DNA of 64,000 bases from Planctomycetota bacterium (GTDB taxonomy: Bacteria > Planctomycetota > Planctomycetia > Pirellulales > Pirellulaceae): the NCBI GenBank assembly GCA_026692865.1, contig JAPLNI010000058.1, positions 62,001 to 126,000 on the forward strand, read 5' to 3'. This document shows positions 30,920 to 40,656 of this stretch, piece by piece. The number at the start of each line of letters is the position of its first letter. Position 1 is the first letter of the stretch. Under the pieces are notes generated by a model. It saw only the letters and a list, made by a program, of their open reading frames with translations. It did no database searches and was not told where the DNA came from. A program made the position numbers and the translations under genes.

Positions 30920-31963
30920 ATGAGCCTTATTGCTCGACCGCTCCTGCATTTATTTGCCATTATCATTTCGTTCGCTTCGGCACAACTCGTTGCGGCTCAG
31001 TCGCAAGAGGAAGCGATAGTTCAAGCTGCGACTAGTATTCTGCAAGAAACGATGGCGTCGCCACTTAACGCGATTCCTCAGTCAATGCTATCCGATGCGC
31101 ATGGTGTTGCGATCATCCCCAACGTTCTCAAGGCAGGCTTCATAGTTGGAGCAAGGCATGGTCGTGGCTTACTTTTTGTGCGAGAGGCCAATGGAAATTG
31201 GCATGCACCGGTCTTCATTTCGTTGACAGGAGGCAACATCGGTTGGCAAGTTGGAGTGCAATCCTCGGATATCATTTTGGTTTTTCGAACGCCGCGAAGT
31301 GTTCAGGGAATACTATCAGGTCGCTTAACCATTGGAGCTGATGTGGCAGCTGCAGCCGGTCCCGTTGGGCGACAGGGTGCTGTGGCTACCGATGGGCAGC
31401 TTCAGGCAGAAATCTTTTCCTACTCTCGAAGCCGGGGCCTGTTTGCTGGAGTTTCGATCGACGGCTCTGTTCTTCGTATCGATCAACTTGCGACCGGCGC
31501 TTTCTATCGAAGCCCAGGCCCAAATCAGCCGGTCGTAGTGCCTCCTTCGGCGCTTCAGCTAACCCAAGCTATCGCTCGCTACACCGGGACCGCAGCGAAC
31601 GCAGCCACTAATAGTACCACCATCGTACAGCAAAACCGAACTAACGAGTCAGATGTCCTGCGAGCCCAATTGGTCCAGATTGCGCCCGAGTTGTTCGACT
31701 TGGTAAGTCCTGAATGGAGCAATTTCCTAGCTCTCCCGGCATCGCTTTACCTTGTGAATGAGCACCCGACGGCCGAGTCGCTGCAAATCACAATCGATCA
31801 ATTCAATACTGTCGCGTCGGACCCGAAGTTTTCACAGCTTGCCGGTCGCCCTGAATTTCAATCAGTTCACGCCTTGTTGAAGCACTATCGGCAATCACTT
31901 TCGGCCAGCTCGTCCACGCTCCAGCTTCCGCCTCCACCGCCTGTTGTCGAGATTTTGCCTTAA
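30920..31963 (+). CDS. SYLF (YSC84-like) lipid-binding domain protein, secreted
   Basis: 347 residues. The signal peptide ends near SAQLVAA. Residues about 30-200 form a SYLF domain: IPQSMLSDAHGVAIIPNVLKAGFIVG, GRGLLFVRE, PVFISLTGGNIGWQVGVQSSDIILVF and SRSRGLFAGVSIDG SVLRI. SYLF domains bind phosphoinositides in eukaryotes; bacterial members are poorly known and presumed membrane-associated. The C-terminal 140 residues have no recognised domain and end in a Pro-rich tail (LQLPPPPPVVEILP). Monocistronic, followed by a family C repeat. Confidence 0.85.
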   Translation: MSLIARPLLHLFAIIISFASAQLVAAQSQEEAIVQAATSILQETMASPLNAIPQSMLSDAHGVAIIPNVLKAGFIVGARHGRGLLFVREANGNWHAPVFISLTGGNIGWQVGVQSSDIILVFRTPRSVQGILSGRLTIGADVAAAAGPVGRQGAVATDGQLQAEIFSYSRSRGLFAGVSIDGSVLRIDQLATGAFYRSPGPNQPVVVPPSALQLTQAIARYTGTAANAATNSTTIVQQNRTNESDVLRAQLVQIAPELFDLVSPEWSNFLALPASLYLVNEHPTAESLQITIDQFNTVASDPKFSQLAGRPEFQSVHALLKHYRQSLSASSSTLQLPPPPPVVEILP

Positions 31964-31982
31964 AAGTATCCGCACAATTTAA

Positions 31983-32071
31983 TTTTGGGTTCGCTGAATT
32001 CGTAAGAATCTAGAAGTCGCTTGATGCAAGAAACCTGCGGTCTTCAGATGTCTTACTATATCTGCTGAGCG
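31983..32071. repeat. Family C repeat pair upstream of miaB
   Basis: Left unit GCTGAATTCGTAAGAATCTA and right unit CAGATGTCTTACTATATCTG then CTGAGCG mirror the pair at 10261-10356 with more mismatches, so this looks like an older copy. Lies between the SYLF gene and miaB, where it could end the upstream transcript. Confidence 0.5.
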
Positions 32072-32181
32072 TCTGAGCCGAAATTCGCCTTGTAAATTCC
32101 GAAGGCTCGGGGAAAATACGGGTGTGTCTGACTAATGTTTTTCTTGGTTTTTGACACTCCTAGATATCCAAGGCGAACCCA

Positions 32182-33639
32182 ATGACGATCGATCCGACTG
32201 TTTCACCGAAGCGACTTTATATCGAAACAGTTGGCTGCCAGATGAATGTACTGGACAGCGAAATGGTCGTCGCTTCTCTTCGCAAGGACGGCTACGCGAT
32301 CACCAACGATCCCAAAGAAGCCGATACGATTCTCTTCAACACCTGCAGCGTTCGTGAGCATGCTGAAGAAAAGGCATACCACAACCTCTTTCATCTGAAG
32401 CAACTCAAGCTTCAGCATCCTGACAAAATTATTGGCGTCATTGGATGCATGGCTCAGAAGGATCAGAAGGCGATCTTTGACCGTGTCCCGTATGTCGACT
32501 TGGTAGTTGGACCTGGTCAATTGCAACAGATACCAAGCCTCTTGAAAAAGATCTCCGCCGGTGAAGGCCAGCAGATGGCTGTTAGCTTGGACCGCAAAGA
32601 AGGGACAGCAGAAGACATCAAACGAAGTCATGAAACTTTTGATCCACTGCGTGACCCCGAGATGCGGCCATCACCAGGACAAGCTTACATTCGTATTCAA
32701 ATCGGTTGTGACAAGTTTTGTACCTATTGTATCGTTCCTCTTACTCGAGGCCCCGAGCAAGGCCGCTCTCCCGCTCACATCATTGCCGAAGCAAATGTCC
32801 TTGCCCGCCAAGGTTGCAAGGAGATTACCCTGCTGGGCCAAACCGTAAACTCGTATCGTTATCGCGACGCGGGAAAGACGACACGACTGTGCGATCTCTT
32901 AGTCGATCTAAACGAGATCGACGGAATCGAACGAATTAAGTTTGTAACAAACTATCCCAAGGATATGACTCGAGAACTATTAGAGGCTGTTCGCGATCTT
33001 CCAAAGTGTTCGCGTTACTTTCACGTTCCAGCCCAAAGCGGAAGCGATTCCGTGCTGAAGCGAATGAAGCGTGGCTACACGACCGGTGACTACTACGAAA
33101 TGATGGATCGCATTCTTGAGATCATTCCGGATGCGACTGTAGCAAGCGACTTCATCGTTGGATTTTGCGGCGAAACCGAAGAGGAGTTTCAAGGCACGAT
33201 GGAACTGGTTCGCCGCTGTCGATTCAAGAACAGCTTTATTTTTCAGTATAGCGAGCGGACCGGAACCAAGGGTGCCGATATCTATGCTGATGACATCCCA
33301 GAAGAAGTCAAAAAGCGCCGCAACCATGATCTCCTGGACGTACAAAATGCCATTTGCTTGGAAGATAACCTTCCGTTTCTGGGAAGAACCGTCGAGGTCT
33401 TAGTCGAAGGCCCCAGCAAATGGTCCCTACGAAAACACCAAGAAGGTCCCGTTATTCAAATGACCGGTCGGACTCGGTGTGATCGCATTGTTGTCTGGGA
33501 TGGTAACCCAAGACAAATAGGTCAACTGCTCAATGTCCACGTCGATGATGTTTCAGCATTCACTCTGTTAGGAAGTGTCGAAACATTTGACGTCACTCCC
33601 GATGTTTTCCCGCTTTCAATGAGTTCTTCACGACGATGA
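32182..33639 (+). CDS. miaB: tRNA (N6-isopentenyl adenosine-37-C2)-methylthiotransferase
   Basis: Radical-SAM enzyme adding the 2-methylthio group to i6A37 of tRNAs reading UNN codons. 485 residues. N-terminal UPF0004 domain with cluster cysteines C19 (ETVGCQMN), C55 (FNTCSVRE) and C89 (VIGCMAQ). The radical-SAM cluster is C176-x3-C180-x2-C183 in GCDKFCTYC. The middle segment FHVPAQSGSDSVLKRMKRGY and a C-terminal TRAM domain (LVEGPSKW onward) are present. The RLYIETVGCQMN start is typical. All three domains are intact. Stands alone; the miaA gene is not nearby. Confidence 0.96.
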   Translation: MTIDPTVSPKRLYIETVGCQMNVLDSEMVVASLRKDGYAITNDPKEADTILFNTCSVREHAEEKAYHNLFHLKQLKLQHPDKIIGVIGCMAQKDQKAIFDRVPYVDLVVGPGQLQQIPSLLKKISAGEGQQMAVSLDRKEGTAEDIKRSHETFDPLRDPEMRPSPGQAYIRIQIGCDKFCTYCIVPLTRGPEQGRSPAHIIAEANVLARQGCKEITLLGQTVNSYRYRDAGKTTRLCDLLVDLNEIDGIERIKFVTNYPKDMTRELLEAVRDLPKCSRYFHVPAQSGSDSVLKRMKRGYTTGDYYEMMDRILEIIPDATVASDFIVGFCGETEEEFQGTMELVRRCRFKNSFIFQYSERTGTKGADIYADDIPEEVKKRRNHDLLDVQNAICLEDNLPFLGRTVEVLVEGPSKWSLRKHQEGPVIQMTGRTRCDRIVVWDGNPRQIGQLLNVHVDDVSAFTLLGSVETFDVTPDVFPLSMSSSRR

Positions 33640-33702
33640 TCAGTCGTTGATTTCGCCTCGATTTTCTGACGCAATTTATGCAATATCTTGTTGGTGATTA
33701 AC

Positions 33703-35067
33703 ATGCTGAACTCTATGCTCCGTCGAAACTTATTTAGCCTCTTAACGCTAACAGGCGTTGTCTTTTTCGTTGATAGTCTTAATCCTTTTTCAAAAGCACT
33801 TGCGATCGATTGGCCTCAATGGAATGGCAGCAAGTCAGACGGACGCTACGAAGAAACGGGTGTACTTAGCAAGATCCCTGCGGAAGGACTCAAAAAAAGA
33901 TGGTCAGCAGAAGTGGGACTCGGTTACTCCGGCCCTGTCGTCGCTGACGGACGAGTCTATCTAACTGATTATGTTCGCACTGAAGGCGAAAAGACAAACA
34001 ACCCAAGTGTTCGCGATAGCTTCAAAGGCTTCGAAAGGGCCCATGCATTTGATCTTAAGACAGGTAAGAAACTTTGGACCCACGAGTACCCGCGAAACTA
34101 TTCAATCTCATATCCGTCGGGTCCACGAGCAGCACCCACCGTAGATGGCGATTCGATCTACACACTCGGGGCCGAAGGCGATTTGGTCTCGCTGGAATCT
34201 GCAACCGGGAAACTAAATTGGGCTCGTCAATTGCGGGACGACTACAAGACAGAATCACCGATCTGGGGCTACTCCGCTGTTCCACTGATCTATCAAGACT
34301 CTATCATTACGCTTGCCGGTGGCAACGGAAGTTTGGTGGTTGCACTTGATAAGCAAACCGGGAACGAAAAGTGGAGATCATTGTCTGGAGAAAATATTGG
34401 CTACTGTCCGCCATCGATTGTTTCGATCGCCGGCAAGGATCAGTTGCTCATTTGGGAACCCAAGTCGCTTCATGGACTCAATCCAGCGACCGGTGAAGTG
34501 CTCTGGTCCGTCCCGATGGTTCCGAAGTATGAGATGTCAATCGTCCCGCCAGTCATCGCAGGGGACAAGATGTTTGTCACGGGAATCGGCGAAGTCGCGG
34601 CCATGTTTGCTGTTGATCAAAGAAATGAGCGAAGCCCACTACGTGAGCTATGGCGAGGCAAAGCAAAGCACGCGATTTATTGCGCTAACAGTACTCCAAT
34701 TTTCGACGGCGGATATCTCTATGGCGCTGATTGTGAAAAAGGATCATTGATATGCGTCCGAGCCGAAGACGGGGAGCGAATGTGGGAAACTTTCAAACCA
34801 ACCTGCGGTGGCGATCGCCGCATGTCGCACGGAACCGCGTTTCTCACGAAGGTTGGCGACTTGTACTATCTACTAAGCGAAACTGGCGACTTCATTGTCG
34901 CCCGATTGACGCCAAAAGCTTACGAAGAAGTTGGCCGCTTCAAAGTCCTTGAAGCAACCAATGAGTGCTTCGGGCGGTCTGTGGTGTGGAGCTATCCGGC
35001 TTACTCAGACCGTTGCTTGTTCGCAAGGAACGATAAAGAGCTAGTTGCATTCGAGATCAGCGAATAA
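33703..35067 (+). CDS. Secreted PQQ-like beta-propeller repeat protein
   Basis: 454 residues from the ATG at 33703 (the frame is open to 33688). Signal-like N-terminus (LFSLLTLTGVVFFVDSL). The mature protein begins WPQWNGSKSDGRYEETG, the usual opening of planctomycete PQQ-like proteins, and contains repeated blade motifs such as AFDLKTGKKLWTHEY, SLESATGKLNWARQL, ALDKQTGNEKWRS and GLNPATGEVLWSVP. These propellers resemble the fold of quinoprotein dehydrogenases and BamB but lack evident PQQ ligands, so catalysis is not implied. Starts 63 bases after miaB, possibly in the same transcript. Confidence 0.85.
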   Translation: MLNSMLRRNLFSLLTLTGVVFFVDSLNPFSKALAIDWPQWNGSKSDGRYEETGVLSKIPAEGLKKRWSAEVGLGYSGPVVADGRVYLTDYVRTEGEKTNNPSVRDSFKGFERAHAFDLKTGKKLWTHEYPRNYSISYPSGPRAAPTVDGDSIYTLGAEGDLVSLESATGKLNWARQLRDDYKTESPIWGYSAVPLIYQDSIITLAGGNGSLVVALDKQTGNEKWRSLSGENIGYCPPSIVSIAGKDQLLIWEPKSLHGLNPATGEVLWSVPMVPKYEMSIVPPVIAGDKMFVTGIGEVAAMFAVDQRNERSPLRELWRGKAKHAIYCANSTPIFDGGYLYGADCEKGSLICVRAEDGERMWETFKPTCGGDRRMSHGTAFLTKVGDLYYLLSETGDFIVARLTPKAYEEVGRFKVLEATNECFGRSVVWSYPAYSDRCLFARNDKELVAFEISE

Positions 35068-35087
35068 CATCCTATAACATAAAAAAG

Positions 35088-35119
35088 ACTGAGCCGATGG
35101 CGCTAGCCACGAGTATTGA
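35088..35119. repeat. Family B repeat, single unit
   Basis: ACTGAGCCGATGGCGCTAGC followed by CACGAGTATTGA, 20 bases after the propeller gene stop. The first 20 bases are nearly identical to the left arm of the element translated inside the gene at 58748 (59594 onward). A clear inverted partner is not seen. Confidence 0.55.
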
Positions 35120-35237
35120 CGTCGCCACAGTTTGTCTAAGAACAGTCATGTTCACTTCATACAGGTTAGGCAAATTTACATTTCGATCAGGCCTGAATTG
35201 GATCTTGGCTTGAACCAGAGAGGTGTTTAGCAGCGAA

Positions 35238-35612
35238 ATGAATCTCGATAACTCTAAGACGTCCACAGACCACGCAAGTCAACCGGCAACACCGTTTGCC
35301 AAAAGCCAATCTTCTGGTTTTCAGTTCTCGATGGGTTCGCTGTTAGTCATCATGCTGCTAGTATCCGTAATGTCAGCGAGCTTACTCTGGGCGTCCCGGT
35401 TACCGATGGTGACCGATGAGATCCATATACTTCTTGGAACAACCCCAGCCACCAACAACGATGGAACCGATCGTGGCGCACAACTGGTCTTTTTGTTGTT
35501 TTGCTACGCAGCGCCTCTCTTGATGGCAGGGCTACTTCATAGTTGGCTTATGATTTTTCGACTTTTTCAAACTAGGTTTAGATCAACATCCGAACTGGAG
35601 GAGGATTTGTAA
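35238..35612 (+). CDS. Small two-helix membrane protein
   Basis: 124 residues from the ATG at 35238 (an in-frame start five codons earlier exists). A polar Ser/Thr-rich N-terminus of about 30 residues leads to a first helix (MGSLLVIMLLVSVMSASLLW) and a second near residues 86-106 (LVFLLFCYAAPLLMAGLLHS). It ends acidic (ELEEDL). The FQFSMGSLLVIMLLVSV block resembles the start of small planctomycete membrane proteins of unknown role. No named family recognised. Confidence 0.65.
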   Translation: MNLDNSKTSTDHASQPATPFAKSQSSGFQFSMGSLLVIMLLVSVMSASLLWASRLPMVTDEIHILLGTTPATNNDGTDRGAQLVFLLFCYAAPLLMAGLLHSWLMIFRLFQTRFRSTSELEEDL

Positions 35613-35863
35613 GTTACCTCTCGAACTCACTATTTGCGATCGATTTTCAGCTCAGTAAAAATGACATCTGCATCTACCTAGTTTCATTTTCGGCTGCTAT
35701 CGCTTTGGACTGGCAACTACTCTTCTTGTCACTTACGCGATCAGCTTTACCACCGACAGCGGCATGCATTTCGATCGATGTCATATTGGATACGACAATT
35801 CCAAACCCTTGGCGGGCTCGGCGGCTGATGCTGGGAGATTGGCTTGCTACCAGAAGATTTGCT

Positions 35864-37438
35864 CTACAGGTCGAGCGAATAGGAACCTTCGGCACGCTTG
35901 CTAAGTTGAAGTGTTCGATAGCTGTTGAATAGGTTACTCAATTGCCATATTAGATAGGCATTTCCAACAAGCGATATCACTAACAAAAGCTGCCCCAAAC
36001 CACTTAGCGTGTCTTTTCCTTGCCGTGTCGTAATTGGGTTACCGTAAGCATCAAGACTAAGCTCGCGTGATAAGGGACTATCTCGTAATCCAGTGCCTGA
36101 GAGCGAGGTACTGGACTGCGCAATTCTCGCAAACGGGGGTAGCGTAGAAGCGTTGCTGTCGTACCCAGGCGGAAGGTACGCTGTGTTCGGCTGTGAAGTT
36201 CTTAAGGAATCGGAGTAGCCATTGGTGCTATTTCGTGGGTCGGAAGACCATGCGTTGCTTCCTAGACCATTTTGCAGTGATGGCATCGGGACTGTTCCAG
36301 GAAGGTACTGAGAGGGCTGTTGGCTCCCGATTTGGTTTGCGTACTGACCATTCAACGGACCTAATTGCTGCTGGCCGTATGATGTTTGGCTATTCCAGTT
36401 AGCGGTCGCGTTACCTGTAGGTGCGTAAGGATTGGTCGCACCATAAGTTGATCCAAAGGGGTTGCTGGTCGTTTGAGTGGTCCCATAAGGATTTGTTGCG
36501 AATCGATCGATCGCAGGTGCTCCTAAAACGGTTACGTTTCCACCGGTATAAGGAGTTGCTTGATTCGCGGGAAAGCTACTATTTGCGGCCGAACTATTAG
36601 TAAAGTTCGACGGAGTGGTGGTGCCGTTTAATTGATTCGTATACACGTTGGGATTCACCACTGAGTTATTCGTAGCTTGATTCAAGCCATTTTTCAGCGT
36701 GTTAAATCCATCTGTTAGTTGCGTCGTTCCATTATTAACTAGTCCGTTACTACTAAGCCCACTTGTCGATCCCGAGTTTGATTGAGCGAAGCTTGGCGGA
36801 ACCGTTGGAGGAAGAGTTTGTTGGTTTGTTGGAATTGTCGACGGTGGTAATGTCTCGCTGGGAGCAGAACTAAATCGACTGGAACCCAACGAAGGTGGTG
36901 CCCCGAAAGGTACTTGCATCGCAAGATCATTCTCAGTTGACCGGGCAGGCGCGCTTGAGTTACCGGTTGGCAAAATTGTGGCAGGCGATCGCTGCGGATC
37001 AATCGGAACGACACCGCCACTGGAGCGACTACTGAGGCTATTCAAGTCCGTGATGCCAGCGTTTCTTGTGTCGGTGCGTAGTCGCTGCTGCTGACGAACT
37101 CGCAACTGTTCGTCGTTGAGTTCTCTTTCAACTTGCGCGTTACCGATCCGAATCAGTACGTTTTCTGAGATACCTTGAAGATTTGTTGGTATGGGAATCT
37201 TGATCTCTTCGCCGCGAGTCGCAATATCAGTCGCCATTTGTGGTGATAGCTGGACGATATAAGTCAATGTGTTGTCGCGATCGATTTTCCATCCATCACT
37301 TACGCCATTCACTCCGCTAGTAACCGAAGCGGCTCCAATCTGACCAGAGCCAGGCGCTGCTGACGGGACGGCGAACGGCGGCGCACCCAATTGGCTTACG
37401 AAAAAAATTAATGCGTAGGTGGAAATGATGCCAGTCAT
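35864..37438 (-). CDS. Asn/Ser/Pro/Thr-rich exported protein with C-terminal membrane helix
   Basis: From the ATG at 37438 the product is 524 residues, starting with signal-like TGIISTYALIFFVSQLG; the frame is open to 37501 but the extra residues are charged. Residues about 30-125 are an ordered segment (WKIDRDNTLTYIVQLSPQMA, EIKIPIPTNLQGISENVLIR), possibly a small beta domain. Residues about 125-460 are disordered and Asn/Thr/Ser/Pro-rich. A single helix follows near the end (LGQLLLVISLVGNAYLIWQL) with a short basic tail. The first block recurs, to my knowledge, in planctomycete proteins of unknown role. Type-I-like membrane topology inferred. Confidence 0.7.
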   Translation of the reverse strand: MTGIISTYALIFFVSQLGAPPFAVPSAAPGSGQIGAASVTSGVNGVSDGWKIDRDNTLTYIVQLSPQMATDIATRGEEIKIPIPTNLQGISENVLIRIGNAQVERELNDEQLRVRQQQRLRTDTRNAGITDLNSLSSRSSGGVVPIDPQRSPATILPTGNSSAPARSTENDLAMQVPFGAPPSLGSSRFSSAPSETLPPSTIPTNQQTLPPTVPPSFAQSNSGSTSGLSSNGLVNNGTTQLTDGFNTLKNGLNQATNNSVVNPNVYTNQLNGTTTPSNFTNSSAANSSFPANQATPYTGGNVTVLGAPAIDRFATNPYGTTQTTSNPFGSTYGATNPYAPTGNATANWNSQTSYGQQQLGPLNGQYANQIGSQQPSQYLPGTVPMPSLQNGLGSNAWSSDPRNSTNGYSDSLRTSQPNTAYLPPGYDSNASTLPPFARIAQSSTSLSGTGLRDSPLSRELSLDAYGNPITTRQGKDTLSGLGQLLLVISLVGNAYLIWQLSNLFNSYRTLQLSKRAEGSYSLDL

Positions 37439-37751
37439 TGGCAACCTCTCTTGAATTCGTTCATAAAATCGTACGTTGGCTAGCTCGACGTATTGTACCA
37501 ATAGCGCGGCATGTTAGGGGATTTATTTGATTGGAGTAAAGAGAGCAAGCTAGCAAAGGATGACTTTTTCCCGGTTTTTTAGAACGTTTTCTGGAAAAGT
37601 CGCCGCTTTGGGGTATCGACAGGTTTGAACAACCGGCCACGGTTTGGAAACGATACTCCTTGCGATTAGACGGACGGGACTCTGGTCCCATCCTACGGGT
37701 TCGCGAAGCCAGACTACCGCCTCAAAGCAAACAAATGCCCCTTGAGCCGGT
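37439..37751. other. Intergenic region with one family D repeat
   Basis: 313 bases between two minus-strand genes. It holds the family D unit at 37671-37699 and presumably the promoter of the Asn/Ser-rich protein gene. Short frames crossing it look unlike protein. Nothing else recognised. Confidence 0.5.
37671..37699. repeat. Family D repeat, single unit
   Basis: CGGACGGGACTCTGGTCCCA followed by TCCTACGGG: a GGGAC/GTCCC hairpin with the same flanks as the right-hand unit at 5927-5954. No clear inverted partner nearby. It lies about 50 bases after the stop of the cytochrome gene. Confidence 0.55.
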
Positions 37752-40430
37752 TCACTTATAAACGCTTGCTTTTTTGTCGCCGGCAGCAATGAGGTAAGCC
37801 ATAAGGTCTTTGAGCTCCTCTTCGTTGAGGCTATCGATTAGACCGAGTGGCATTTGCGATAGCTTCGACTCTTGAATCGTTTCGACATCGTCTTTCGCAA
37901 CGATCACAGGCTTCGCGTCAGCGTCTACGGTGTAAACGTAGTACTCATCACCGATTGGTACGGCGCGTCCAACGAGGACTTTTCCTTCACTCGTTAGTAG
38001 CTGCTGGGAACCATATTGATCCGAGATGACTTTGCTTGGCTCGATGATTGCGTTGAGCATGTCTTCGATGGAAAACTTTTTCCCGGCGGTTGAAAGATCT
38101 GGTCCTATTGCTCCACCCTCACCGCCGATGCGGTGGCATTTTGCACATGAGGTTGCGTGATACAGATTTTTACCCGCTTCAAAGTTTCGCTTTGTAAGGT
38201 TTTTCCCGATCGATGCGAGACCATCGGGAGTCGTCCATTTTCGGCCGGGGCCTTTTGGAGGAGTCGCAACTACGGGAGCCGAAAGAAGTGACTTGCCTGC
38301 GAGCGACTCGAGGACGATTAGCTCTGGCTGTGAGCAAGTTGCAAGGAAATCTTCGCGAAACTGCATCAGGAATTTTCCATAGCTGTTTCCGCCAGGTCGT
38401 TTGGCTGCGTCGATGAAGAATTGGAGGTACTTCTTTCGTTGATCAATCGTCCACCCAGACTTCACATTCCGAAGAACAAACGCGAAATGAATCGCTCGTG
38501 AAGGTGGCATGTCGGCGAGCATCTTACCCACCGTACCGCCATAAGTTTCGTTACGCGAAACCAATTGCCCCCAAGCAGGAATCGGTTCCGGGCCAAGTTT
38601 GTCGATTAAGTCGAGAGTCTTGTCGACGACTGTGGGTGACTTCAGATAAACAAGCAACTGAACCAATTCTGCATTGACTGGGTAGGTTTTTGCAGGGTAC
38701 ATCGCATCCAAACGCTTAGCTAATTTTTCTTGCAAATCAGCGGACGCTTCACCGTGACGAGCAAATGCTATTTGAAGAGTTCGAAGCCAGAAAAGCTGGT
38801 CGCTTTCGCTGAGTTTTTCAAGGTTGATCGACGACAATTTTTCGAGCAGAAGCGGGAGGTCACTTGCTGAACCTTGGTGCGCAACTGCCATCATTGCGTT
38901 GAGAACCGACTTAATATCGGTCGTTTGGAATGCTGCCTCGCGCCATGTGCTGAATGGCTGATTTTCTAAAGCAACGCGAGCGGCATAGCGGATGAAACGG
39001 TCTTCACTTCCGAGGTTCGCGAAGATCACTTTTAAATCACCGTCGGTTTTTCCATGGAAAGCTTCTAAGCTTTCTCGAAGCTTTCGCTGTTCGATTTGGC
39101 GACTGTCTTTCGTATCGACTGCGGCAGTTGATCCGGTTCCAACATAGCTCACGCGATAAAGTGCAGACTGTGTTCCTCGTCCCCCGGCAGCAAAATACAG
39201 TGCGCCATCTTGTCCGATGGTCGCGTCTGTCACAGGCAACGGAGAGCCCGTCACGAAGTCCGATGTTTTTCCGGTATAGCTAGACCCATCTGGACTCAGT
39301 TCAACAGAGTAGATGGTGCTGTAAGTCCAATCCAAAATAAAGAGTGCTTTCTGGAAGTTGGCTGGGAACTTTGCCCCTTCGCCAAACACAATTCCAGTGG
39401 GCGAGCCAGGACCGATCTCAACGGCTGGTGGAAGCGAATCTTCGTAGTAAGTTGGCCATTTACCGGTCCCGCTTCTCCATCCGAATTCACTACCGCTAGT
39501 TGCATGAACAACACGCGTTGGTCGATACCATGGCGATCCAAAATCCCACTCCATGTCGGCGTCGTAGCTAAACAAATCTCCGTTTGCATTAAACGCAATA
39601 TCGTATTGATTTCGATAACCCACGCTGTAGACGTTCCACTCTTTTCCACTTGGATCGACATTACATATCCATCCGCCTGGTGCGAGAATTCCCGCAGCAT
39701 GTCCGTTCGCATCCCAGCGCCGAGGAAGAAGATGATCTTCATTCCAATTCTTTGGGATCTTGCTTCCCGCAACAACAGCAGGAAGTGTGGTGTGGTTTCC
39801 GGCGGCAACGAAAAGTGACTTTCCGTCGGGGCTAAGAATCACCGCATGAGGACCATGCTCGCCACGACCTGGTAACTCCATGCAATATTCGTCAGTATCA
39901 ACCAAGCCATCTCCATTGGTGTCTCGTAATCGATGCAAACCTGACTGCTCTCCGTTGACCACTGCGTACAACGAATCAAAAGCCCACAACAATCCATGAG
40001 CACCGCTAAGTTTGACCGGCAGTTTTTTTACTTTCGTAGGTGTGGTACCGTTGCCGGGAGTAATCCTGAAAATCCCCTCACCACCTTGATCGCTCGCGAA
40101 TAGTTCGCCGTTGGGACCTGTCGCCAATGAAACCCATGAACCCATGATTCGCGGAACCTCAAAGATCTTCTCGATCTTGAATCCAGGCGGAACCTGTGCA
40201 TTCTCAGCGATCACTGGCGTGAACTCACCGGACTCATTATCGCCTGCAACTCGCAACTCGTCCGCAGTCGCTTTCCCTTTCTTCGCGTTCGCTTTTTTCT
40301 GTTGAGCCTGAGCAATCAAAGCTGGTGTCGTTACAAGCCATAAAGCAAAGGCATATCCGCAAACTTGCTTACCAAGCGTTGGTCCTACGAGCCGGAAACT
40401 CGCAGAAAATAAGGAGGACAATCGAGACAA
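37752..40430 (-). CDS. PVC-type heme-binding CxxCH protein with propeller dehydrogenase domain
   Basis: Exported electron-transfer or oxidoreductase protein, about 892 residues. The frame is open to an ATG at 40664, but the first 78 residues do not look coding and overlap xseA. A TTG at 40430 (or 40421) places a good signal peptide (VCGYAFALWLVTTPALIAQA). Order: N-terminal six-bladed propeller (VPPGFKIEKIFEVPR to about residue 450), helical HEAT-like middle, then a cytochrome c domain with CAKCH at about residue 762 and a candidate axial Met in KLSQMPLGL. The layout matches the membrane-bound dehydrogenase family expanded in planctomycetes and verrucomicrobia. Substrate unknown. Confidence 0.85.
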   Translation of the reverse strand: MSRLSSLFSASFRLVGPTLGKQVCGYAFALWLVTTPALIAQAQQKKANAKKGKATADELRVAGDNESGEFTPVIAENAQVPPGFKIEKIFEVPRIMGSWVSLATGPNGELFASDQGGEGIFRITPGNGTTPTKVKKLPVKLSGAHGLLWAFDSLYAVVNGEQSGLHRLRDTNGDGLVDTDEYCMELPGRGEHGPHAVILSPDGKSLFVAAGNHTTLPAVVAGSKIPKNWNEDHLLPRRWDANGHAAGILAPGGWICNVDPSGKEWNVYSVGYRNQYDIAFNANGDLFSYDADMEWDFGSPWYRPTRVVHATSGSEFGWRSGTGKWPTYYEDSLPPAVEIGPGSPTGIVFGEGAKFPANFQKALFILDWTYSTIYSVELSPDGSSYTGKTSDFVTGSPLPVTDATIGQDGALYFAAGGRGTQSALYRVSYVGTGSTAAVDTKDSRQIEQRKLRESLEAFHGKTDGDLKVIFANLGSEDRFIRYAARVALENQPFSTWREAAFQTTDIKSVLNAMMAVAHQGSASDLPLLLEKLSSINLEKLSESDQLFWLRTLQIAFARHGEASADLQEKLAKRLDAMYPAKTYPVNAELVQLLVYLKSPTVVDKTLDLIDKLGPEPIPAWGQLVSRNETYGGTVGKMLADMPPSRAIHFAFVLRNVKSGWTIDQRKKYLQFFIDAAKRPGGNSYGKFLMQFREDFLATCSQPELIVLESLAGKSLLSAPVVATPPKGPGRKWTTPDGLASIGKNLTKRNFEAGKNLYHATSCAKCHRIGGEGGAIGPDLSTAGKKFSIEDMLNAIIEPSKVISDQYGSQQLLTSEGKVLVGRAVPIGDEYYVYTVDADAKPVIVAKDDVETIQESKLSQMPLGLIDSLNEEELKDLMAYLIAAGDKKASVYK

Positions 40431-40656
40431 GGAATTGCTACGGTAACACGTGAGCACAGGGAGACCTCGAAGCGGAAAGGGTGGGGAAAAAGTGGTGGGA
40501 TGTGACGTGTTTGGAGAACATTCAAGGTCGATCCAGACGTCAACGAAGAGTACCATCATAACCCAAGCAATTCGGCAATCAATGCCAGCCAGTAATGCAC
40601 AACGGTAATGTAAGGAGGTATAGCTAGGAAGCAAAACCCACCTCAAGGCCAACCAA

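Noticed and set aside
35674-35932. Short frames on both strands between the two-helix membrane protein and the Asn-rich protein genes
   Set aside because: Neither has a convincing start or any recognisable feature; treated as non-coding.
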